From Patescibacteria group bacterium (GTDB lineage: Bacteria > Patescibacteriota > Minisyncoccia > Phycocordibacterales > UBA9973), in the NCBI GenBank assembly GCA_030916575.1, contig JAUPWJ010000069.1, positions 1-5,089 on the forward strand: a stretch of 5,089 nucleotides of DNA, given 5' to 3'. The notes beneath the pieces are model-generated. The model made no database searches. It was not told where the DNA came from and saw only the letters and a program-made list of their open reading frames with translations. A program made the translations under genes and the position numbers. Shown here piece after piece: positions 1 to 4,905 of the stretch (position 1 is its first letter; every line of letters begins with the position of its first letter).

Positions 1-49
1 TGACCTCGTCATTACCAATGACGTGCTCTACCAACTGAGCTACAACGGC
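1..49 (-). tRNA. tRNA-Thr (anticodon GGT), cut by the window edge
   Basis: On the minus strand the sequence reads acceptor 5' strand GCCGTTG, TA, D-stem GCTC/GAGC around loop AGTTGGTA, A26, anticodon stem CGTCA/TGACG around loop TTGGTAA, then variable region AGGTC. The anticodon at 34-36 is GGT, giving threonine. The 3' part (T-arm and acceptor 3' strand) lies outside the window, so acceptor pairing cannot be checked. The 5' end is placed at base 49 from the standard seven-base acceptor strand. Immediately upstream on the same strand lie three partial copies of its own 5' end. No clear promoter of its own is visible, so it may be read from a promoter beyond or through the slipin gene. Confidence 0.93.
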
Positions 50-163
50 ATATTAACTTTTTATCTACCAAGACAGCTACAACGGCATATTAACTTTTTA
101 TCTACCAAGACAGCTACAACGGCAAACAGACGTAACGACCTACCAAAACAACTACAATGGCAT
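38..163 (-). repeat. Tandem array of tRNA-Thr 5'-end fragments, 37-38 bp period
   Basis: Reading the minus strand, the first 23 nt of tRNA-Thr (27-49) recur at 64-86, 101-123 and 139-161. Each copy covers the acceptor 5' strand, the TA and the D-arm up to GGTAGA or GGTAGG. The copies at 64-86 and 101-123 are identical to each other and differ from the real tRNA at 3 of 23 positions (GTC instead of CAG just after GTAGCT), which destroys the D-stem. The 139-161 copy has four further changes. The 14-bp linkers at 50-63 and 87-100 are identical, so 50-86 and 87-123 form a perfect 37-bp tandem duplication. The third linker (124-138) is diverged. None of the copies is followed by an anticodon arm able to fold, so they are fragments and not tRNA genes. 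Confidence 0.9.
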
Positions 164-210
164 ACCCCAAATAGTAGTTTATTTTTAACTTTTTTGCAAA
201 AGATTTTTAT

Positions 211-948
211 TTACTTTTTAGCGAAACCTTCAAGTGCTTTTAGAGCTTCAATTGGAACCATGTAAACTACAGTATTAGATTGATCGGATGCCATATCATT
301 TATAGATTGAAGAGTTCGAAGGTGAAGAGCCCCAGGCATAGACGCAAGCATTTGAGCAGCTTTTGCAATATTTTCAGATGCAGCCAATTCTCCTTCAGAA
401 TTTATGATAACTGCTCTTTTCTCTCTTTCAGCTTCTGCTTGTTTACCGATAGTTCTCTCCATTTCAGCAGGAAGTGAGACATCTTTCAATTCTACATTTT
501 GAACTTTCAAACCCCAAGCATCTGTCTCCTTATCAACAATCTCTCTTATCCTATCTGCAATTTTATCTCTACTTGAAAGTAATTCATCTAAAGTAACTTC
601 TCCGACAATATTTCGCATTGTAGTCTGTGCATATTGTGAAATTGCATAACGAAAATCTTCCACTTCAATCACCGCTTTTGGAGCATCGCTGACTTTATAA
701 TAAATAACAGCGTTTACCTTTACAGAAACATTGTCTCTGGTTATAGCATTTTGGTCTGGCACATCCACAGCCTTGATTCTGACATCCACCTTCTGGTAAC
801 TCTGAATAATGGGAAGAACTATTCTCCAGCCCGGCTCCATCACCGCTGTGAACCTACCGAAAGTAAATTTCACTCCTCTTTCATACTGATTTACTTGACG
901 AATACTTATAACAATAATAAGAAAAAAGAAAATTAAAAGATATGCCAT
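211..948 (-). CDS. Slipin / stomatin-like SPFH (band 7) membrane protein
   Basis: A 245-aa protein of the SPFH family. Members form oligomeric membrane-anchored scaffolds and often influence membrane proteases or lipid microdomains; its partner here is unknown. Residues about 3-16 (AYLLIFFFLIIVIS) form a single N-terminal membrane anchor. The family pattern follows: QYERGVKFTFGRF (21-33), PGWRIVLPII (39-48), a VDVRIKAVDVPDQ stretch (54-66), then V.VN.V.YYKV (75-86) and the E/A/K-rich helical coiled-coil region about 160-200. The C-terminal end (MVPIEALKALEGF) is typical of slipins. Length is normal for a short bacterial slipin. The start at 948 is chosen because it leaves just enough residues for the anchor, and no earlier in-frame start fits. 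No Shine-Dalgarno is visible. It lies 50 bp downstream of yqhA on the same strand, with a possible promoter between them. The NfeD partner often found next to slipins is absent from the window. Confidence 0.93.
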   Translation of the reverse strand: MAYLLIFFFLIIVISIRQVNQYERGVKFTFGRFTAVMEPGWRIVLPIIQSYQKVDVRIKAVDVPDQNAITRDNVSVKVNAVIYYKVSDAPKAVIEVEDFRYAISQYAQTTMRNIVGEVTLDELLSSRDKIADRIREIVDKETDAWGLKVQNVELKDVSLPAEMERTIGKQAEAEREKRAVIINSEGELAASENIAKAAQMLASMPGALHLRTLQSINDMASDQSNTVVYMVPIEALKALEGFAKK

Positions 949-977
949 AAAAATTTTAAATTAAGATAATAATATTA

Positions 978-983
978 ATTATA
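978..983 (-). promoter_or_regulatory. Probable extended -10 box of the slipin gene
   Basis: The minus strand reads TGTTATAAT, a perfect -10 hexamer with the TGn extension, in the short gap between yqhA and the slipin gene. No good -35 stands 16-18 bp upstream (AAAATT-like only). A start about 7 nt downstream would give a leader of roughly 22 nt with no ribosome binding site. Read-through from yqhA is also possible, since no terminator is visible in the gap. Confidence 0.5.
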
Positions 984-998
984 ACACAAATTGATTAC

Positions 999-1529
999 TT
1001 AATTTTTAGAGTGAGTATCTCTACCTAGTTTATCAATTAAAGCCATACCTACAGCAGATACTACAAAAACTAAATGAATTATTGTCTGCCATTTCATAAC
1101 AGTAGGGTCTATATTACTTGCATTAATAAATGTCTTCAAAAGGTGGATAGCGGAAATAACTATAATAGCTGTAGAGAGTTTTATCTTTAAAACATTAGCA
1201 TTTACATGTGAAAGCCAACTAGGCTCATCTGGATGCCCTTCTAGGCGAAGCCGCGAAACGAAAGTCTCATAACCTCCAACAATAACCATTATTAAAAGAT
1301 TTGAAATCATAACTACATCAATAAGACCTAGAACTGTAAGCATTATATCAGTCTCAGTTAAATGACCAACTTCCCCTATGAGATGGACAAGTTCCATTAC
1401 AAATTGAACTACATACACACCTTGTGCAACTATAAGGCCTAAATAAAGAGGTACCTGCAACCAGCGACTGCCGAAAAGAATAGTAGACAACATCCCCCCA
1501 TCTATATTTTCTTTTTTATTGTTTTCCAT
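999..1529 (-). CDS. yqhA: YqhA/UPF0114 family integral membrane protein
   Basis: A 176-aa protein that closely follows the YqhA (UPF0114) pattern. Family hallmarks seen are SRW at 21-23 just before the first helix, P.Y.GL (27-32), LGLIDVVMISNLLIMV (67-82), GGYETFVS (85-92), W-L linker (105-106), IHLLK (128-132), and IHLVFVVSA (151-159) followed by an acidic/basic tail. Four membrane helices are expected at about 23-46, 62-85, 118-134 and 148-165. The biochemical role of this family is not established. The ATG at 1529 is supported by a perfect TATAAT exactly six bases upstream, which implies a leaderless or nearly leaderless transcript. The first 12 residues are hydrophilic, as expected for a cytoplasmic N-terminus. 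The slipin gene follows 50 bp downstream, so the two may be co-transcribed. Confidence 0.9.
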   Translation of the reverse strand: MENNKKENIDGGMLSTILFGSRWLQVPLYLGLIVAQGVYVVQFVMELVHLIGEVGHLTETDIMLTVLGLIDVVMISNLLIMVIVGGYETFVSRLRLEGHPDEPSWLSHVNANVLKIKLSTAIIVISAIHLLKTFINASNIDPTVMKWQTIIHLVFVVSAVGMALIDKLGRDTHSKN

Positions 1530-1535
1530 TTTTGT

Positions 1536-1563
1536 ATTATAATAATTTTTTCAATATAAGCAA
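1536..1563 (-). promoter_or_regulatory. yqhA promoter, TATAAT six bases before the ATG
   Basis: On the minus strand TTGCTT (1563-1558) is followed after 16 bp by a perfect TATAAT (1541-1536). Six bases (ACAAAA) then precede the ATG at 1529. Transcription normally starts about 6-8 bases past the -10 box, which puts the first transcribed base at or beside the A of the start codon. The -35 matches consensus at three of six positions. Confidence 0.65.
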
Positions 1564-1603
1564 ACTTATAAATAACACAAAAAGTTCAGTTTTAAACTTT
1601 CCA

Positions 1604-1612
1604 TGATATAAT
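1604..1612 (+). promoter_or_regulatory. Extended -10 promoter for the Thr-rich membrane protein
   Basis: The plus strand reads TGATATAAT (TGn plus perfect -10 hexamer). TTCAGT at 1585-1590 could act as a weak -35 at 16-bp spacing. The ATG begins 18 bases after the hexamer, so the leader would be only about 10-12 nt (ending AAAAACCTT), with no Shine-Dalgarno. It faces away from the yqhA promoter within the same 101-bp divergent intergenic region (1530-1630). Confidence 0.6.
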
Positions 1613-1630
1613 TTAATAAACAAAAACCTT

Positions 1631-3277
1631 ATGGACCAAACAAAAAAGAGCCAAAAAAATGCTTTTTCTAAAATAGGTTTTTTAGCTTTGGTATTTTTAT
1701 TTAGTATATTATCAATACTTATATTAATAAATTCAACAGGAAAAAACATAAACTCTAACTCAATATCTGCAAACTTACTAACTGGCGGAGATACAAAAAC
1801 AGGTGGAGAAACAACGACTACCGGAGGAAGTAAAACGACTACGGACACTACAACAGCGACTGACACAGTCACAACTACAGGAACGACAGATACTAAAACA
1901 CAAACAACGCCAGACTCTCCTACCCTAGATACAACAAAAGATAACCCTACTACTACTCCTACAAATCCTACTACCCCAACAACTACAACAAACCCGACAA
2001 ATCCTACTACCCCAACAACTACAACAAACCCGACAAATCCCACAACTACGACAAATTCAAATAATCCCACAGAGACTCAAACAACATCAAATAATAATGG
2101 AACAACATCTTCAAATCCTCAAACATTAAATACAAACAATTCATCTATACCCTCTACTAATAACAGTTCTACAAATAACACAAATTCGCTACTGCTAAAT
2201 TCTAGCTCTAAAAATTTACCTAATTCAACAACAAATGAAATAGAGAATCCTTCTACAAAAATAAATTTCTTAGAAGAATTAAATAAAATAAATTACACAA
2301 TTAAAGAATTCACCGACAAAGTCTATACTGCAGAAATTGTCACTTTTAGTGAAGCCACTGCGTTAACAGGAATTACACTAGGTGCGATAAGTATGATTAC
2401 TGGAACAATTGCTTTTAATGTTAAAGGCTTGTCTCACTTACTAGGAAGACTGTGGTCTATACTTATCTACGGTTTTGGTATTAAAAAAAGAGCCCTACCT
2501 TGGGGCACAGTTTATGACAGCTCCACCAAGCAACCCATAGACCCCGCATATGTCATATTGCGTAATATGGAAGGTGAGACTATAAACACCTGCATGACTG
2601 ACATAGACGGCAGATACGGCTTCTTAGTAGAGCCAGGTAAATATATAATCAGTGCGTATAAAACACACTTTGTCTTTCCATCCCTAAAATTATCAAATAA
2701 AATTACTGATGAATTTTATGATGATTTATATTTTGGTGAACAAATTGAAGTTCAAACTTCTGGTCAAGTTTTAGCTAAAAATATACCTATGGATAGAAAG
2801 AACTTTGACTGGAATGAATATGCAAAAAACAAACAACAAAAAACGAAATTCTTTCATAAGAGCGATGTCATCTTTAGAAAGATAACAAATTTTCTTTTTG
2901 CTATTGGATTTATTTTAGCTGTTTTAATATTTCTAAAAGACCCAACTTCATACAATATGACAATATTAGTTCTTTATATCTTACTTTCATTAAGTCATAT
3001 ATTTATAATTCGTAAACACATAATGGGCACAGTAACAGAAAAAGCTACAGGCATGCCTCTATCTTATGGAATATTGAGAATATATAGTATTGGTGATGGT
3101 AAGGAAATTACTAGAAAAATTTTAGACAGATTGGGAAATTATTATTGTCTCATACAAAATGGAAACTATATGGTGAATTTAGAAAAAAAGAACCTAGACG
3201 GTTCTTACACTAAAGTATTTACCTCTCCTAAAATCGTAATAGAAAAAGGTTATTTGCAAAAGAATTTTAGAATATAA
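1631..3277 (+). CDS. Thr-rich membrane protein with two carboxypeptidase-regulatory-like domains
   Basis: A 548-aa protein. A basic N-terminus precedes a membrane helix at about 14-33. Residues about 45-205 are low complexity (Thr, Asn, Pro, Ser, Gly), with an exact 12-residue duplication near 112-135. A second helix lies at about 243-264, then a basic stretch GFGIKKR (281-287). Domain 1 (about 291-388) has the carboxypeptidase regulatory-like / CNA-B type pattern: GTVYDSSTKQPI, AYVILR, TDIDGRYGFLVEPGKYII, FPS. Two more helices follow at about 418-435 and 443-461. A second, more diverged copy of the same fold (about 466-548) begins GTVTEKATGMPL and keeps DRLGNYYCLIQNGNY. Positive-inside reasoning puts the Thr-rich loop outside and both beta domains in the cytoplasm. 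The architecture is known from CPR genomes, but its role is unknown. It may be a surface or envelope protein. It runs opposite to all neighbours and ends 3 bp from the next gene's stop. Confidence 0.85.
   Translation: MDQTKKSQKNAFSKIGFLALVFLFSILSILILINSTGKNINSNSISANLLTGGDTKTGGETTTTGGSKTTTDTTTATDTVTTTGTTDTKTQTTPDSPTLDTTKDNPTTTPTNPTTPTTTTNPTNPTTPTTTTNPTNPTTTTNSNNPTETQTTSNNNGTTSSNPQTLNTNNSSIPSTNNSSTNNTNSLLLNSSSKNLPNSTTNEIENPSTKINFLEELNKINYTIKEFTDKVYTAEIVTFSEATALTGITLGAISMITGTIAFNVKGLSHLLGRLWSILIYGFGIKKRALPWGTVYDSSTKQPIDPAYVILRNMEGETINTCMTDIDGRYGFLVEPGKYIISAYKTHFVFPSLKLSNKITDEFYDDLYFGEQIEVQTSGQVLAKNIPMDRKNFDWNEYAKNKQQKTKFFHKSDVIFRKITNFLFAIGFILAVLIFLKDPTSYNMTILVLYILLSLSHIFIIRKHIMGTVTEKATGMPLSYGILRIYSIGDGKEITRKILDRLGNYYCLIQNGNYMVNLEKKNLDGSYTKVFTSPKIVIEKGYLQKNFRI
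1963..2034 (+). repeat. Perfect 36-bp tandem duplication inside the Thr-rich segment
   Basis: 1963-1998 and 1999-2034 are identical 36-bp units beginning AAATCCTACTACC. A decayed third unit begins at 2035 (AAATCCCACAACTACGACAAA). Thirty-six bases are twelve codons, so copy-number change keeps the frame and adds or removes an N-P-T-T-P-T-T-T-T-N-P-T block. The unit is itself made of ACN-rich codons, a good substrate for slippage. Confidence 0.9.
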
Positions 3278-3290
3278 TTCTTAAGCAAAT
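3252..3290. terminator. Imperfect palindrome spanning two convergent stop codons
   Basis: ATTTGC (3252-3257) pairs with GCAAAT (3285-3290). Inside it AAGAATT (3260-3266) pairs with AATTCTT (3276-3282), with a 2x2 AA/AA internal loop and a 9-nt loop. The structure contains both stop codons (3275-3277 plus, 3281-3283 minus) and is symmetric, so it could act on both transcripts. It is AT-rich and lacks a strong U-tract, so intrinsic termination is only a possibility. Confidence 0.35.
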
Positions 3291-3679
3291 TCTACAACCT
3301 TATCCTCACAAAATAATAGACATCCATGTACTGGCATAACCAATAAATCTGTTGTTTCTGGATCTTCATTGAATTTATCACTGATAAATCTAAAATTATG
3401 AATACCTTTTTCGGAGTTATAATTTTTAGGACTGTAATACTCCTCTTTATCCAATACTTCTTTAGAACTTTTATCTAATTGAATATTTACTAGATTGATA
3501 TATTGACCAGCTTCAAAAGTAGCACTATGTAAAGTACCAACCACAAGAACTTTGCCTTGATGGTCAGTAATAGTAACTTCTTTTTGAGAGAATTTTTCAA
3601 CAGCTTTTTTTATTAACTCAATATTGTGTTCCCTATCATTTTCCTCTTTATCTGCATTTTCTAAATTATATCCTTCCAT
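3281..3679 (-). CDS. Small hypothetical protein, possibly a small beta-barrel
   Basis: A 132-aa protein that I do not recognise. Residues 1-32 are strongly charged and probably helical (ENADKEENDREHN, then ELIKKAVEKF). Residues 33-68 alternate like beta strands (KEVTITDHQGKVLVVGTLHSA...YINLVNIQLD). This recalls the Sm1 motif of LSm/SH3-like small barrels (dG..v.G.L..f....NLvL), but the match is by eye only. Residues 99-132 could add further strands (LLVMPVHGCLLFCEDKVVEF), with a pair of cysteines at 120 and 124. There is no signal peptide or membrane helix, so it should be cytoplasmic. The start at 3679 is preferred over an upstream ATG at 3721, because it lies exactly six bases after TATAAT while the extra residues would translate the promoter itself. 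Its start region is the second copy of the module found before the propeller gene. Confidence 0.7.
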   Translation of the reverse strand: MEGYNLENADKEENDREHNIELIKKAVEKFSQKEVTITDHQGKVLVVGTLHSATFEAGQYINLVNIQLDKSSKEVLDKEEYYSPKNYNSEKGIHNFRFISDKFNEDPETTDLLVMPVHGCLLFCEDKVVEFA

Positions 3680-3685
3680 GTTTTT

Positions 3686-3694
3686 ATTATACCA
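3686..3694 (-). promoter_or_regulatory. Extended -10 promoter of the 132-aa gene
   Basis: The minus strand reads TGGTATAAT, a perfect extended -10, then six bases (AAAAAC), then the ATG at 3679. No consensus -35 stands at 16-18 bp (TACTGA or ACTGAT only), so the extended -10 probably carries recognition. Transcription should start at or next to the A of the ATG. The element is shared with the promoter at 4837-4845. Confidence 0.7.
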
Positions 3695-3719
3695 GTTCTT
3701 TCGTCCAATCAGTATAAGC

Positions 3720-3749
3720 AAAAAGAACCATATTTCTATGGCTCTTTTT
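3720..3749 (-). terminator. Intrinsic terminator, copy A
   Basis: The minus-strand RNA forms a 13-bp hairpin, AAAAAGAGCCATA paired with TATGGTTCTTTTT around a GAAA loop, ending in a U-run. The one change from copy B (3742) becomes a G-U pair in the minus transcript but would be an A-C mismatch in a plus transcript. The surviving function is therefore probably to end minus-strand transcription from the propeller gene, just before the next promoter. Confidence 0.75.
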
Positions 3750-3754
3750 CAATG

Positions 3755-3804
3755 CGCGACTTAGTGGATGATGTTAGAACTGCCATTAAGAACTACGATA
3801 AACA
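3755..3804 (-). pseudogene. Possible decayed tRNA-Asp remnant
   Basis: Relative to copy A of the module this stretch occupies the place tRNA-Asp occupies at copy B. On the minus strand it begins ATCGTAGTTC (tRNA-Asp: ATCGTAGCTC) and ends GTCGCGCA (tRNA-Asp: GTCGATCGCGCA). The interior is about 25 nt shorter and no longer folds as a cloverleaf; D-, anticodon and T-arms are lost. The matches are short, so the call rests largely on position. It also forms the gap after the propeller gene's stop codon. Confidence 0.42.
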
Positions 3805-3807
3805 TAT

Positions 3808-4830
3808 TTATATACTAAATTTTTTAAGAAAAGATTTTATACCTGAAACAGTAATAGAATAAGCGCGTACAAATGAATCATCCACATGAGCATAAAGTAT
3901 TCCCTCTTCAGTGCTAGTTTCTACGAATTGACTTGCAAAGGTTATTGTTGTTGCCTCACTATCTTGAATAAATGGCTCTGGCGAAACCCAGTCAATTTTT
4001 CCATTCTCATAATCATAAATAAATAACCCGACAGAAAACATTCCATATTTGATTACGCCATCGGACATTTTTTGATTTGCTTCACGCCCATTTATAAATC
4101 CAAGTAACTTTCCTTCACCAACATCAATAAATTTTTTAGATAATAGTGGAGCTGGAGAAGCATGTCCTCCAATCCAAGAAATGCTATGTTCTTTTGGATG
4201 AAATACTGTATTACCATACTCCCATGATTTACCCATATCTTTTGCGATAGCAAATTTAACTATTGAATAAGTGGCTTCAGGTTGTCTATCTCTAGATTCA
4301 ATTAGATTGTAACGACATCCCTTGCTGTTAATTGGTGCAATAGAAACTTCTTTAGCACTATTTACACTATTATTTAAAAGAACAGGCTCTGTCATTTCAA
4401 GTGAATCTAAATCTTTACCCACCGCGTGCCCAAGATGAATTTTTGTTTTTTTAGACTTGTCTTTATATTTTATAGGGATAGTAAAATAAACATGCATTAA
4501 ACTAGTTTCTCTATCTATCCAAATATCTGGATCTTCAAGACCAATAAAGTCCCCATCGTCTCCAATTAGATTATCTAAAATTTCTTTTTCATTTTTTATA
4601 TTCAATCTTTCTCCTATTTTAAAATTTTCTAGAGACTCTCCCGACAACAAATGTAGTTCACTTCTATCTGTATATCCTTTTACATTCAAATCACCTTCTC
4701 GATTTACGACACATCGTATAATACCCCTTTTGTTTTCTGACCTAGAGTCAAGGGTAATGGCCATCACAAGCTTAAATTTATCATCTGTTTCTATAACTTT
4801 TCCTTTATGTTCTGTATAAAACTTTTCCAT
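3808..4830 (-). CDS. GH130-like five-bladed beta-propeller protein (putative glycoside-active)
   Basis: A 340-aa cytoplasmic-looking protein with no signal peptide or membrane helix. The order of motifs follows GH130-type glycoside phosphorylases and mannosidases: GLEDPDIW with LMHVYFTIPI (97-120) for the EDPR..YY.tYT blade, IHLGHAVGKDLDSLEMTEPVL (131-151) for the A.SkDl..we..g.vl blade, WIGGHASPAPLL (219-230) for GaG.PPI, KLLGFINGRE (241-250) for the GWL.iYHG strand, MFSVGLFIYDYENGKIDWVSPEPF (264-287) for lG..l.D...p....r...P, and ILYAHVDDSFVRAYSI (311-326) for YYGaaD....la. Length fits the family's 300-350 aa. The usual Arg of EDPR is Asp102, and the family's His/Arg phosphate-binding set is not evident, so activity and substrate are uncertain. 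The start at 4830 is preferred over a frame opening at 4932 inside tRNA-Asp, because TATAAT lies six bases before it. Confidence 0.72.
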   Translation of the reverse strand: MEKFYTEHKGKVIETDDKFKLVMAITLDSRSENKRGIIRCVVNREGDLNVKGYTDRSELHLLSGESLENFKIGERLNIKNEKEILDNLIGDDGDFIGLEDPDIWIDRETSLMHVYFTIPIKYKDKSKKTKIHLGHAVGKDLDSLEMTEPVLLNNSVNSAKEVSIAPINSKGCRYNLIESRDRQPEATYSIVKFAIAKDMGKSWEYGNTVFHPKEHSISWIGGHASPAPLLSKKFIDVGEGKLLGFINGREANQKMSDGVIKYGMFSVGLFIYDYENGKIDWVSPEPFIQDSEATTITFASQFVETSTEEGILYAHVDDSFVRAYSITVSGIKSFLKKFSI

Positions 4831-4836
4831 ATCTGA

Positions 4837-4845
4837 ATTATACCA
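4837..4845 (-). promoter_or_regulatory. Extended -10 promoter of the propeller gene
   Basis: The minus strand reads TGGTATAAT, then six bases (TCAGAT), then the ATG at 4830. As at copy A there is no consensus -35, no Shine-Dalgarno and no room for a leader, so a leaderless mRNA is expected. The sequence between terminator and -10 (CTGATTGGACGGAAGAAC) is nearly identical to copy A. Confidence 0.7.
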
Positions 4846-4870
4846 GTTCTTCCGTCCAATCAGTATAAAC

Positions 4871-4900
4871 AAAAAGAACCATATTTCTATGGTTCTTTTT
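4871..4900. terminator. Perfect 13-bp intrinsic terminator after tRNA-Asp, copy B
   Basis: AAAAAGAACCATA (4871-4883) and TATGGTTCTTTTT (4888-4900) are perfect inverted repeats around a four-base loop, with A/T-runs on both sides, so the hairpin can act in either direction. It begins six bases past the tRNA-Asp 3' end on the minus strand. It should end the tRNA transcript before the promoter of the propeller gene. Confidence 0.85.
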
Positions 4901-4905
4901 CTTTG

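Larger units (their letters stand above)
3686..3759 (-). repeat. Terminator-promoter module, copy A (partner 4837-4910)
   Basis: This stretch aligns without gaps to 4837-4910 at an offset of 1151 bp, with 69 of 74 positions identical. Differences are at 3701, 3718, 3742, 3751 and 3752. It contains, in minus-strand order, a short tRNA-like 3' end (TCGCGC), the hairpin terminator and the extended -10 promoter. Outside the block similarity drops: downstream only the short ATGGA start is shared, and upstream only the tRNA-like remnant. Confidence 0.92.

Noticed and set aside
38..163. CRISPR array, suggested by the 37-bp periodic repeats
   Set aside because: There are no unique spacers between short repeats; the whole unit is duplicated and derives from the tRNA 5' end, and no cas gene is near.
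164..210. Terminator for the slipin gene
   Set aside because: The stretch is A/T-rich with T-runs, but I find no stable stem before a U-tract on the minus strand; read-through to tRNA-Thr remains possible.
23..265. Plus-strand open frame of 80 codons at the left edge
   Set aside because: It runs through the antisense of tRNA-Thr, the repeat array and the end of the slipin gene, and its repeated peptide only reflects the 37-bp DNA repeat.
280..936. Two plus-strand open frames opposite the slipin gene
   Set aside because: They are antisense to a well-recognised SPFH protein and have no recognisable family or promoter.
1537..2070. Minus-strand open frame of 177 codons, rich in Val and Gly
   Set aside because: It is antisense to the Thr-rich repeat region; the repetitive V/G composition simply mirrors ACN codons, and the plus-strand gene has clear domains and a promoter.
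3680..3721. Upstream start for the 132-aa gene adding 14 residues
   Set aside because: The added peptide (LILIGRKNWYN) also appears in the rejected extension of the propeller gene because both translate the same duplicated promoter DNA.
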